A stretch of DNA of 64,000 nt, taken from the NCBI RefSeq assembly GCF_026914185.1, contig NC_070564.1, positions 3,968,001 to 4,032,000 on the forward strand. Direction: 5' to 3'. Shown here piece after piece: positions 22,860-33,300 of the stretch. Within the stretch, counting starts at the first letter, position 1. Each line of letters starts with the position of its first letter. The DNA is from Puccinia triticina (lineage: Eukaryota > Basidiomycota > Pucciniomycetes > Pucciniales > Pucciniaceae). The notes beneath the pieces were generated by a model. The model saw nothing but the letters and a program-made list of their open reading frames with translations, made no database searches and was not told where the DNA came from. Position numbers and translations under genes: made by a program.

Positions 22860-23408
22860 TCCTAAGTTCTGTCCAGCTGATACTCAGCTTTGGTACCCAG
22901 CTCATACTCAGATTTTCTGCCCAGCTCATACTCAGCTTTTTCACGCAGCTCACTCTCAGAATTGGAATAAAGCCGTTTGACCATTCCTTGCGCAGGTGAT
23001 GCTCAGCTTTGTACTAGTCCTGGCGCAGCTGATGCTCAGCTTTATACCAGTCCTTGCTCAGCCTTCTCCTAGTCCTGTCCCAGCTGATGCTTGGCTTTGG
23101 CCCAGTCCTGGGCCAGCTGGCCAGCTGATGCTCAGCTTGCTGAGTATCAGCTGAGCCTGGCCGGGGAAAAAGATGGGAATCAGCTTGGACAGGACCAGAG
23201 CTGAAAATTAGCTAGGCTAGGGCCAAAGCTGAGCATCAGCTGAGCCATGGACAAGGCTGAGCATCAGCTGTGCCAGGGCCAAAGATAATCATCATGTGGC
23301 CAGTTCCAAAGCTGAGCATCAGCTGGGCCAGGGGAAAAACTGAGCATCAGCTGAGCCAGGGTAAAAGCTGAGCATCAGCTGGGCCAGGGCCAAAGCTGAG
23401 CATCATCT
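22860..23408. repeat. Large imperfect palindrome of AGCTGATGCTCAGCT units
   Basis: The left half (22860-23135) repeats 'cagctgatgctcagcttt' in one orientation, separated by 'ggcccagtcctg'-like spacers. The right half (23145-23408) repeats the complement, 'aaagctgagcatcagctg', with 'ggccagggcc' spacers. The turning point is near 23140 (ccagctggccagctgatg / cagctgagcctggcc). Each unit is itself near-palindromic, so this is an inverted array of short palindromes, similar in architecture to the GATGACCGG family but unrelated in sequence. Confidence 0.75.
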
Positions 23409-24230
23409 GGTTTTTTCACATTGAGTGCTTTGATCCTGACACCTATCATGTGAGCCCCAGATGTGCTGGTGGAGAGCAGCAGCATTGGAGCAGTGTTGGA
23501 GCTGAAAGCAAAGCTGAATCATGTCACTTGCCATCAAGTGACTACTTTTTTTTCCTGGTGTTAGTCCATCCTCTTTTTTGTTCTCCTCAGCTTAGACACA
23601 CCAAACAATCAACTGACCACTCTATTGACTCAAATTTGTATCTGAAACCAATCAATACAGTTTTCAGTAACTCGTTTGTCTAAACGCTGCCTTCTCCGTC
23701 CGCATCTTTGAAGATTGTCGCGATAATTGATAGGTTATTATTAGTAAGTAATAAACCCTTCCCATTATTGCCTTGTTTCTTCTTTTTGTAAGTCTGGAAC
23801 AAAACCAAACCTGTTATCAGGCCCCAGCCACCTATCTCTGAGGGATCAAAACCACCCCCAATACGTCGGGCCCCTCCTTTTTTTCTTTATATTTATTTCT
23901 TTGAAATAAACAAACAAAACTATCTAAAAAACCCTAAAAATTATATATTATCACCCGGTTTAGCTAGAAGAGCTTCGCTCTTGGCATCACCAAGGCTGAC
24001 AGATTGGACAAGGTTTCACTTGGTTTTATCTTGCACTGTAAAATACTACACCACGGACGTTTGCTCAGCACCTGTTTACGAGTGCCTTCGCACAATCCAT
24101 GCCAAGGTTTGGTCCAATCCTTGTAAGGTACTGGTTCGAAGTTGGTTTGATGTTGGTCTGATCTTTGTTCAAAGAATGGTTGATTTCAGGCGCAATCTAA
24201 CCGGATCCTAACTGGAATTGTATGAGATTT

Positions 24231-24744
24231 ATTGTGGATGGTACATGTAGAACATACACCATACCTATGCTGAAACTAAGCCCAACTGTCAACAATGGGA
24301 AGTTACATTATCCAGTTTGCCTAGGTGTGATTTAGTTATCCAGTCCTCTGGGGTGTGAAATCCAACATAAATTGAATCTGTGGGTGTCAAAAGAAAGGCT
24401 GAAAGTTGATGAACAGTATGGTACCACTTTTTTTTTAATATACTCCTATTTTTGATGTTGAAATATCACTTTTGTGACCAAAAATCAGTTATCTGGGTAA
24501 CTTAGACCAGATAACTGATATTTGGTCACAAAAGCATTATTTTAACATCAAAAAGAGGATTTCCTTGGAATAAATTGGGGTCCATATTGTTAAAAAACAT
24601 TATACCTTTCTCTTGACACCCACAGATTCAATATATGTTGGATTTTACACCACATAGGACTGGATAACTGAATGACATCTAGGCAAACTGGATAACATAA
24701 CTTCCCATTGTTGCAACTGTGATCAGGTGGACTTGATCCACAAT
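24231..24744. mobile_element. 514-bp foldback element
   Basis: The two halves are inverted copies with about 85-90 percent similarity by eye. Ends are ATTGTGGAT and ATCCACAAT, and the tip lies near 24500 ('ggtaacttagacc' between 'cagttatct' and 'agataactg'). No coding capacity is present. No convincing target duplication was found beyond a possible TA. It is a non-autonomous foldback/MITE of unknown family. Confidence 0.75.
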
Positions 24745-24844
24745 ATTGACCAAATATATTAATGTTTTGACCTGATTTTTTACCTCTGACACTGTGTATA
24801 CCCATACCCTGTAGATTGCTCTGATGCATGTTTTTGTAGTTTTT

Positions 24845-25235
24845 TGGGTCAGCCTAAATGCACCCCAAAAAAATCCCAAAAGCACTCTAAACGTGCGTGT
24901 ATGGAGTGTGCACTCCAATGATTGTTGGAGTACAGAGTAGAATACTCCAAGTCGGCTGGAGTGCAGAACCGGGGACTCAAGAGTCTTTGGAGTGCACCAA
25001 AAAGAACTTCAGTGGCCAGCAAATGTAATGAGTGCCCGTGAGTCTCACTCCATAAGATTGGAGTGCATATCCCCAGCACTCCATTCATGCATGATATTTC
25101 TCCTCCCCAAAAGCGGAGTGCAGAGCTGGGAACACCAGCCAGAGCTGGAGTACATACACTTGAACCCCAGTCAAGCAGGGTACATATAAACACCCTGTCT
25201 GGCCATCTCGTGGGCTATGTACATAAACATCCTGA
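24845..25235. repeat. GGAGTG-family repeat fragment
   Basis: Frequent 'ggagtgca' and 'cactcca' half-sites and a start resembling the end of the larger foldback at 28422-30338 (gggtcagcctaaatgcacccc against ggggcaggctaaatccacacc). Only one end is recognisable, so it is a truncated or diverged copy. Confidence 0.5.
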
Positions 25236-26065
25236 CACCTCTTGATCACCGGAACACCACGGGGGTATGGGGGAAAAAATACTTCTGGATTCAAATTTTG
25301 AGAGGATTCACATCCTCTCGATGACCGGTCTGAGCTGGTCATTGAAGGGGCTCACTCCTCTTGATGACATGTACATGCCGGTCATCAAGAGGTGTGACTC
25401 TCCTCCATGACTGGTACAGACCACCATCAAGGAGATTCGCAACTCCTCTCAATGACTGGTCCGGGCCGGTCATCAAGGGGAGTCTCTTGATGACCGGTGT
25501 GTACAGGTCATCAAGAGGAGTGAATTCCTCCACTGACCGACCGGTACAGACCAGCATCAAGGAGATTCATATCTTCTCTCAATGACTGGTCCGTGCCAGT
25601 CATCAAGGGAACTCCCACCTCTTGATGTCCGGATTGTGCCGGTCATTGAGGGGACTCACACCTCTTGATGAACAGTACAGACCGTTCATCAAGAGGAGGT
25701 GTTACTCCTCATTCCCCTTGATTTTTGTCCAGGTCATTGCAAGGAGTAACACCTCCCCTTGATGACCAGTCTGTGCCGGTCATCAAGGGGACTTCCACCT
25801 CTTGATGACCGGTCTAAACGGGTCATCAAGAGGGGTAACACCTCCCCTTGATGATCATCAGTCTGTGCCAGTCATCAAGGGGACTTACACCTCTCAATGA
25901 CCTTTCAATACAGGTCATCAAGGGGAATAATTCCTCTCAATGACCGGTCTGTACCAGACATTGAGGGGAGTAACATCTCCTCTCAATGACCGGTCTGTAC
26001 CGGACATTGAGGGGAGTAACATCTCCTCTCAATGACCGGTCTGTGCAGGTCATCAAGGGGAGCCT
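25236..26065. repeat. GATGACCGG palindromic array, locus 3
   Basis: About 800 bp of alternating 'cttgatgaccggt' and 'accggtcatcaag' half-sites with 40-45 bp spacing. Most CpG positions read TG or CA, the pattern expected from deamination of methylated C. The array is interrupted on the right by the solo LTR at 26075 and continues after it. Confidence 0.85.
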
Positions 26066-26074
26066 TGTGCCAGG

Positions 26075-26809
26075 TGTCAGGGTGGGTCTCTGAAGTGGCC
26101 GCACCCTGAATGAACAGATACGAAGTATTGTCTAGACAAGCGCTGGCGGGGCGCGAAATAACAAACTGTAGACAAACGTCTATCTCTACTCAACCGTCAA
26201 CACTGGAGGAGGAGCCACGCCTCTTGGGTAAGAGGGGCCTAGCGGAGCAAAGGTATTGCTGGGATCTAGAAGATCTGTGCACCGGACAAAGGAAGAAGGG
26301 GAAACAAGGTGAGCCTCTCGAGCTTACCAAGTCAGAGACTTACTAGTGTCTGGGAGGTAAGGTTGAGTGCCAAGGAGAGGGGAGTGTAGAGGTTGGCGGA
26401 GAGGGTAGGAAGGTTGGAGGTTCTGGATGGAGGAAGATAAAGAAGCGAAAAGGTTGGAGTTCAAGAGGTAAAGGCCCCAATCGTTGATATCTCAACAATG
26501 TAAGCAGGCTTGGTACCAAAAACTCTGGGGGAAGTTCTCTCAATGAGAGCCTCCCCTACTATATAAAGGGAGAAAGGATCTCTGCGCGCGGAATCCTTTC
26601 TTCTCCTAACTTCCAGCCCACTGTTAAGCGGGCATAGTAATCTACACTGCACATTGTGCTACTCAACACCGCGACTTGGCAGCACCACTAGGTCAGTGCT
26701 TTGCCGAGTCAATTGCTGCACCTCATTACGGCGGCAGAGGTTGTTCTGGCCGCGTAAGGGGCGGTCCATGGCAACCTTCTGTGCTGTCCGAACTAACAGA
26801 GGGTTGACA
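26075..26809. mobile_element. Solo LTR, 735 bp
   Basis: It starts TGTCAGGGTG and ends GGGTTGACA, so the termini are perfect TGTCA/TGACA inverted repeats. It is flanked by the 5-bp direct repeat CCAGG (26070-26074 and 26810-26814), the duplication size of Ty1/copia and Ty3/gypsy integration. A TATA box (ctatataaagg, about 26559) sits two thirds along, as expected between U3 and R. No internal region is attached, so it arose by LTR-LTR recombination. It is inserted in the GATGACCGG array. Confidence 0.88.
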
Positions 26810-26814
26810 CCAGG

Positions 26815-27062
26815 CCTCTCGATGACCAGTACAGACAGGTCATTGAGGAGGCAGCACTCGGCATTGAGTGGGGTATGTACTCCACTCAATGGCCATTGAG
26901 CAGCATTAAAGCCCAGTACGCCGCTTGATGGCCGGTCATCAAGTGGCGTGCACAGGACTTGATGGCCAGTCATCACTAGTGAAGTACACACCCCAGTTGA
27001 TGGCCCGTCATTGGGTGGGATGTATACTCCACTCAATGGCCGTTCATCAAGCAGTAGGGCCA
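26815..27062. repeat. GATGACCGG palindromic array, locus 4 (continuation of locus 3)
   Basis: Degenerate units ('ctcgatgaccagtac', 'cttgatggccggtcatcaagtgg') continue the array split by the solo LTR. A TATA-like 'ttatataagcc' lies just beyond at 27073. Confidence 0.75.
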
Positions 27063-28413
27063 GGTGAGCAGCTTATATAAGCCTCTCCGGCCCTTTGATC
27101 CCTATTGTCATACAAACGTACAGGCGTACGTTAGTGTGACACGCGTCTATTCAATTCAACAGCTTCAAAACCAAAATAAGTCAAAAAATCAATTCAAAAA
27201 ATCACTCTATTTTTACAATAGAAAGAAGTCTGAAGAGGAAAAAAATAGTAACACAACTTGGGAAGACAGCAATTCCCAAATTCCAGACCAATCAACAGTA
27301 CTTCAGAATCAAACATTTGGAGCAATGTTGATTGTAAGTCAGAAATGTAATTTTTTTTATTTAAAAATATTTCTTGAATCAGGGAAACAAAAGAAAAAAA
27401 TGTGATCCTTCTGGAAAGACATTTTTTTATAAACTTGGTATCTAATTCACTACAAAACAACTCACCAAACCAGAATTCACACCTTGAGTATCTTGTAGAT
27501 TGTGAATAATCATTCTGAATTGAATCAATCCATATTTTTTTTTCTGAAAGATCCATATGTGCAGTGGAAGTTGGAATTTGGGGTGATTAAACATGCCCCA
27601 ATTCACTTGTCCATGGCTTGCCCTTAAATCCCCACCAAAAAAACAAAATTTGGAAAATTTGCTTCAGGGAGCCAGTTACGGCACACAAAAAGAATTTGCA
27701 ACTATATTCCAAGGTGGCTACACCACTCACTTCCAAGGGTGTAAATTTTATATGTTGCCATTTCAAGAATCAACCAGCCAATGGCGGAGCCACTCCACCT
27801 CATATCCAAAGCCCATTTCTGCCAAAAAATTAGAAGAGAAATCTCACATCCCTGATAATTTTAAATGGACTGAATTGGGGATTGGCAATACATGCATTCA
27901 CAAATTCTACATCATTCTCAAATGGAACTTAACTATGAAATTTAAATACAGTCTGCTTCAATTTGAACACAGGTTCAGCCACTACCAGCCAGATAAAAAA
28001 GGATACTCTCTTTAAACATCAGCACCATTCAAAGACCCCATTCCGCCAGACACACTTGAAGTAAAAATTTGAATTTGAAATCAACTCCCATGTCAACTCC
28101 CTCTTCTTTTTAAATCAATCACAACCAGAATTTTGAGTCTTGGGCAAATTCTTTCCGTAAATACAAGTGAACATAATGATTTGAGCCTGAGGCGTAAATA
28201 TGATTCTTCTTCTCATAAATTTCCAGAGAGATATCATGCTATATGTTTATTCAACCCTTGAAAATCTCAAAAATGGTGAGCTAGATCACTTCTGGGAGGT
28301 TGATTTTGACAATGACTCACAGCTTGTTTGCTTCCATAAATTTTCTTGTAAAGATTTCAGTCACCTTATTTTCATCCTTCATAAGTGTTACCCAATTGGA
28401 TCTAAGCCTTGTG
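27063..28413. other. AT-rich intergenic DNA
   Basis: A 140-codon open frame at 27593-28015 has no motif, no splice neighbours and low-complexity composition; I do not call it. Nothing else is recognisable. Confidence 0.4.
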
Positions 28414-28650
28414 ATGTTTTTGGGGCAGGCTAAATCCACACCAAAAAATTACTTCATCCACTCCAAAAATGAAGTGAACAGTACAGTTGCGCAAGGCATC
28501 CTACCATACAGCCTTGCCCGCAACAAGACATTTCAAACACGGGCCGGATCTAAAACTCCGCATATGAGCATTATGTCATGTAAATGACATTTTTGAGCTC
28601 TTTGGAGGTTGTAGATTCCAGTTCTATGAGGGCTAAGGTTCCTGACCAGC

Positions 28651-28686
28651 CAATTTTTTTTTTTTTTTTTGGGGGGGGGGGGGGGG
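28651..28686. repeat. Poly-T / poly-G tract
   Basis: A run of about 19 T is followed directly by a run of about 16 G. It is extreme simple sequence, and length errors are likely here in any assembly. Confidence 0.9.
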
Positions 28687-28809
28687 CTCACATTACGGAC
28701 ACTGGCCCAAATACATACTGTAAAGCCATATTTATGGGCTTACATATGCTAAAGCCATATGTATGTATGTGTTACACCTGTAATACCATAGATTAGACCA
28801 TAGGAGGAC

Positions 28810-29165
28810 CTCTGATCCCGGTGATGACCGGTCAGCCGGTCATTGCAGAGGCAAGGATACAACCTCTTGATGACCGGCTGACCGGTCATCAAGAGGGTTT
28901 ATCCTCTTTGATGGCCAGCTGAGCAATCATTGACAGGGATACAACCCCTCCCAATGCTCGTCTGTGACCGGTCATCGACAGGGATATAACCCCTCTCGAT
29001 GGCTGGCTGACCAGTCATTGACAGAGATACAACCCCTCTCAATGGCCAGCTGACCGGTCACCAAGAGGTTTTATCCTCTTTGGTGGCCGGCTGACCGGCC
29101 ATCAAAGAGGATACAACCTCTCGATGACTGGTCAGCCGACCGGTCAGCCAGTCATTGAAGAGGGT
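28810..29165. repeat. GATGACCGG palindromic array, locus 5
   Basis: Units of 'gatgaccggtcagccggtcat' type, with continuation at 29349-29412 beyond a nested TA-flanked element. The array lies entirely inside the CAGTTGCGC element. Confidence 0.8.
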
Positions 29166-29166
29166 A

Positions 29167-29344
29167 CAGTCAAACCTGTGAAACCGTATACTTGTATAAG
29201 GGCATAACCTCCCAAACCACATACTGATTTGGGTCCACCAAAATTTAATTTTGGCCTGTAGCTAACCCTTGTAACCACATAACCTGCCAAACCACATAGC
29301 AGATTCTGTCCACCAAGGGGTATGCGGTTTCAAGGGTTTGACTG
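29167..29344. mobile_element. 178-bp TA-flanked MITE nested in the array
   Basis: Ends are CAGTCAAACCTGTGAAACCG and the complement of CAGTCAAACCCTTGAAACCG, so about 25-bp terminal repeats with a few mismatches, flanked by TA on both sides (29165-29166 and 29345-29346). Tc1/mariner-like. Removing it rejoins the GATGACCGG array. Confidence 0.82.
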
Positions 29345-29668
29345 TAAAACCTCTTGATGACCGGTTAGCCAGCCACCGAAGAGGATAAAACCTCTTGATG
29401 ACCGGTCATTAATACCGGGAAAAATTAAAAACTCAGACCCTGGAATTCCGGACGGGGGTCCCCCGGGGGTATTTCTTGTACGGTAGGATGCCTTGCGCAA
29501 CTGTAGTCCACTCCAACTTTCATTGGAGTGAACCATAGTCTACTCCAAATTTTGTTGGAGTGAACAAAATTACACTCCAAAAAAGCCTGTTTTTTGGAGT
29601 GTACCCATGATCCACTCCAAAAATTTTGGAGTGAACCCAATTCCACTCCAAAAATATTTTTTCAAGGG

Positions 29669-29700
<32 letters not shown>

Positions 29701-30346
29701 GGAGTGCACAGATGCTTACTCCAAATTTATTGGAGTGGATTAAGGCTTCTCAAATTAAAAAAAAAATGCAATTTTGAATCTGTATAATCAAAACTTGTAA
29801 CTTTGAAAAATGTATATTCCAAGTTCTTGGGATGGAGTACCAGGAAAAATTTATAGCAGTAGTATGCAGGTTACATGAATCAACCTAATTGAATCCCCCC
29901 AAATTTATTTCTGGTGAAGGTTTTTAGTCATTGTAGAAACTGAAAGAATTGTACACACATCATTTTTGATGTATTTTAAATACACATATGATGCTGACAA
30001 AAGGTTTTGTTCCTCTTTGAGAACCCTGAATTCTTTCACTAGAATATTGTGTAAAACCACTCCAATAAATTTGGAGTGAACGTCTGTGCACTCCAAAAAA
30101 ATGAATCATTTTACTTTGGAAAAAATATTTTTGGAGTGGAATTGGGTTCACTCCAAAATTTTTGGAGTGCATCATGGGTACACTCCAAAAAACAGGCTTT
30201 TTTGGATTGCAATTTTGTTCACTCCAACAAAATTTGGAGTAGACTATGGTTCCCTCCAATGAAGGTTGGAGTGGACTACTGTTCACTCCATTTTTGGAGT
30301 GGATGAAGTAATTTTTTGGTGTGGATTTAGCCTTCCCCATATTTTT

Positions 30347-33300
30347 CTATGATCTGTTCATGTAACAGCTAACCTTGAAGAATCAGACATCCATCTTGCC
30401 AGCAAAAAATATTGTGGGTTTACCCTGTTAACCAAGGTGATCTTCTATTCTTATTCAATTCCCTTGTGTAATAAAGCATGTCTGCTAGTTGCAACCTGAT
30501 GGTAAGTTTTCTGCTTGCATCTTTTTCATTTGTTCTTGCTACCAAGCTCCTGAGAAACCTTGTCATGTTTGCTCTTGTTTTGGGTAGGCTCCTTCAAATG
30601 TTGAATTTTGGCCAAAGAAAACTCCAGCTGATGTTCTTGGAATTCTTGCAGAGGTGATTTCTTGCAGGCCATTTACGCAAAATGTCAAGCAGAACCAATA
30701 TAGCATCTGCAGGTGGGACAACTGGCATGGGAAATTGTCAGCCGGGCTAGTATAATAATTTAGAGCCTGGCTAACTAATCTAGCTGTGTCATTAACTCTA
30801 CATGCTAACTGCAGCGCAGAGCACCAAGCAGTCACTAAATTCAGCCGGCCTTAGCGACTACGGCCTAAGGAGCAGGTGACAGAACTCCCGCCAAAGGAAT
30901 TGGCCAGAGAATAAAGCATAGAACAAGTTAAAAACCCGTTCTCAGGCCAAGAGAACAGGTTGCAAGACATTCTCCAGTTCAATCAAACTAGGAGAAACGT
31001 CAACAGAAGAAGTGATGTGAAACGGCCGGAGAAGTGTAGTAGTAAAGTGAACTACTGAACATCTCCGGCCGCAGATGAACAGTAAAACCTCCCTCTGTTT
31101 GAGGGAGAGAACCCGTCATCTCCAATAGATGAATGACAGGAGCAACTTGGATCATAGAATCCTTGGAAGCTCCTGTCAATGCTCTATTCCTCTGGCCGAC
31201 AAGCTGAAGGAAGCGTAACCACATAGAGCTACAACCCTACCATTTGTAGCTTGTCTATATAAATGGGGGCCTTTGGGCAATTAAAGGTCCCCCAGATAGC
31301 TTTTTAACCAACTTGACGCCTTGCCAGTCTCGCCATTGTCTTACCAACCAGTGCGCCAGCCTGACCTCGCCTTGATTTTGGTTTCCTTTGGATTGATTGC
31401 TTTTTTTGCCTCAGACTTCCCTTTAAAAGTAAGTCTGTGTTTTTTTCCTTTCTATCGGGATCATCATCCCTATCGTTAATTTAAGTTTTGTCTTACTTAG
31501 TGTTTTAGGCACCCCCTACATCTTTATTTTTTAGTATATGCTCATGATAAAAGTTAGTATTCATTAATATCCTGGGAGAAATTTATCGCGCAACGACCCC
31601 CTTTCCAAGGGCCCCAGAAGTCACAGGCCACAACAACCCCTGCGCATTTTGTGCGCAGGCCCTGTAAGAACTGCGGAGGGCACTAAACCACCCCAGGCGC
31701 CCCTGGCCCCTCCGAAAACCAGAAGCTGGGAGAGATCGGTGTTGCAGGGTGAACAAACTTAGAAGACGTGAGATTCTGGGAAGTACGGGCAAAAGGCGCC
31801 AAGACAATAAACTTTTTCAATTGATGGAGAACTTAGAAAATTTTGGTTCAGAGTGGGTCCATGCCGCTCCAAAGCCTGAGTTCAAACTGAACTCAAACCT
31901 TGGAGTTGGTGACATGTAGCAGACAACTCATCACAACCTAGCGCGCACGCGCGTGCTACAACAAACAAAACAACAGAAACAAAACAAAACAAAATGAAAC
32001 AGAAACAAAACAAACCAACCCTCCTCATCCAAAACCTAACCAATGAGCGCATTAGAAGTAATTGTCCGCAGTTACTTCACACTTTCACCGCGCTTTTGCT
32101 CGCACTCCATTGCACTGTGCACAGTCACAGGTGTAGCTAGAGGATTACTAGTACTCTTGGCATCACCGCGCCTGACAGAAATGATGCACATTCAATTAAT
32201 AGCAAATATTTCAAAAAACTACTCCCCACATCATTCCTGAAACAATCAAAGGGGACCAATCTAGAATATGATGATTCAATATAAAATCAGTCCAGAGAGA
32301 AAAATAACTTGGAGTGAGATTAAAATTTTGAGATTGAAATTGATACAAGATTATCCACTCATCCTGTCAAGCAGACCCAACCTGTAAAATGCATACATAC
32401 CGGAAAGCTGGCACAGAGAGTAATGAAGATTCAATCTAAAATAACTGTTAGAGAGGAATTTAATTTTAGAGAAAGCACACCAAAAATTCACTGTTAAATA
32501 TTTAATGCATCCAACTGTTTTCAAATTTACTACAAAATCTTTGTGTTCAGACTGAAATTCATTTTAGATAGACACTAGATAAATCAGGAATTCTGCCAAA
32601 GAGTTTGTTATCAGAATCCTCTTTTCCAAGCTCACATATCAATTTTATCAACAGCTTGGTGTATTTTGTATGAAAAGACTCTCTGTAAGCTCCAAGGATT
32701 TATCTTGAGCAATTTCTGAATCTCAGAAGGGTGAATCTCACTCTTTCGCAAGAAGTTGAGGAATACCTCCCAAACATTTGGGAATTCAAGTTGACAAGAT
32801 GTTCTCATGGAAAAGTTTCTTTTATCTTCAGGAGAGCCTTGGAATTCAATCTCAAGCCAGCTTGAACACATTTCCAACTTGCCTTGAGCTAAATTCAGCA
32901 TTGATTCAACAATAATTCAGCATGAATTGACCCCAAGTTAATTGAGTGGAAATTGAGTGTACATTGCTGATAGTGTTCCAGCAGAAAGTTCAAAAGTTCA
33001 AAAAAATTATTGAATGATTGGAATTGCATGCAAGTGCTGAACAAGCTCCCCTGGTATAACCCCATGATTAATCAAAATATATTGTATAGTAGTAATAGAA
33101 GAAACTATTGTTTTTGCCAAGCAGTTGACAATTCCTTGCAGTGTAGTTGTACATCTGTTTTTAAATAGTTGAAGTAATTTATACGGTCAAGTTGCAGTTG
33201 GTATCAATATGAGATCAGACCCTTTCCAACATGACTTCATAAACACTAGAGACCAAAGCGGCTCCGCCGCTGCAAACCCAAAATGTATTATCTCCCATTG

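Larger units (their letters stand above)
28484..29503. mobile_element. TA-flanked inverted-repeat element (Tc1/mariner-like), nested
   Basis: Left end CAGTTGCGCAAGGCATCC; the right end is its complement, a terminal repeat of about 26 bp with one mismatch. TA lies on both sides (28482-28483 and 29504-29505). CAGT termini with TA duplication are typical of Tc1/mariner-type elements. There is no transposase; the interior is a T/G homopolymer block, a GATGACCGG array and another nested element. Removing it rejoins the left arm of the GGAGTG foldback. Confidence 0.8.
28422..30338. mobile_element. GGAGTG foldback element carrying nested insertions
   Basis: Ends are GGGGCAGGCTAAATCC (28422) and the matching GGATTTAGCCTTCCCC (to 30338). 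Both arms consist of alternating ACTCCA/TGGAGT half-sites. The flanks ATGTTTTT (28414-28421) and ATATTTTT (30339-30346) look like an 8-bp target duplication with one mismatch, which would suit a hAT-like element. The left arm is interrupted by a second element at 28484-29503. Its middle contains a T run of about 32 (29670-29701). No coding capacity. Confidence 0.72.

Noticed and set aside
25236..26065. CRISPR-like regularly spaced repeats
   Set aside because: The host is a eukaryote, the units are palindromes without unique spacers, and they lie inside transposons; this is a tandem palindromic repeat.
27593..28015. 140-codon ORF
   Set aside because: Low-complexity, no family motif, in AT-rich repeat DNA, no supporting splice structure.
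30736..31560. Second solo LTR (TGTCA start, TATA box at about 31255)
   Set aside because: I could not find the matching TGACA end or a 5-bp target duplication, so it is only mentioned as LTR-like.
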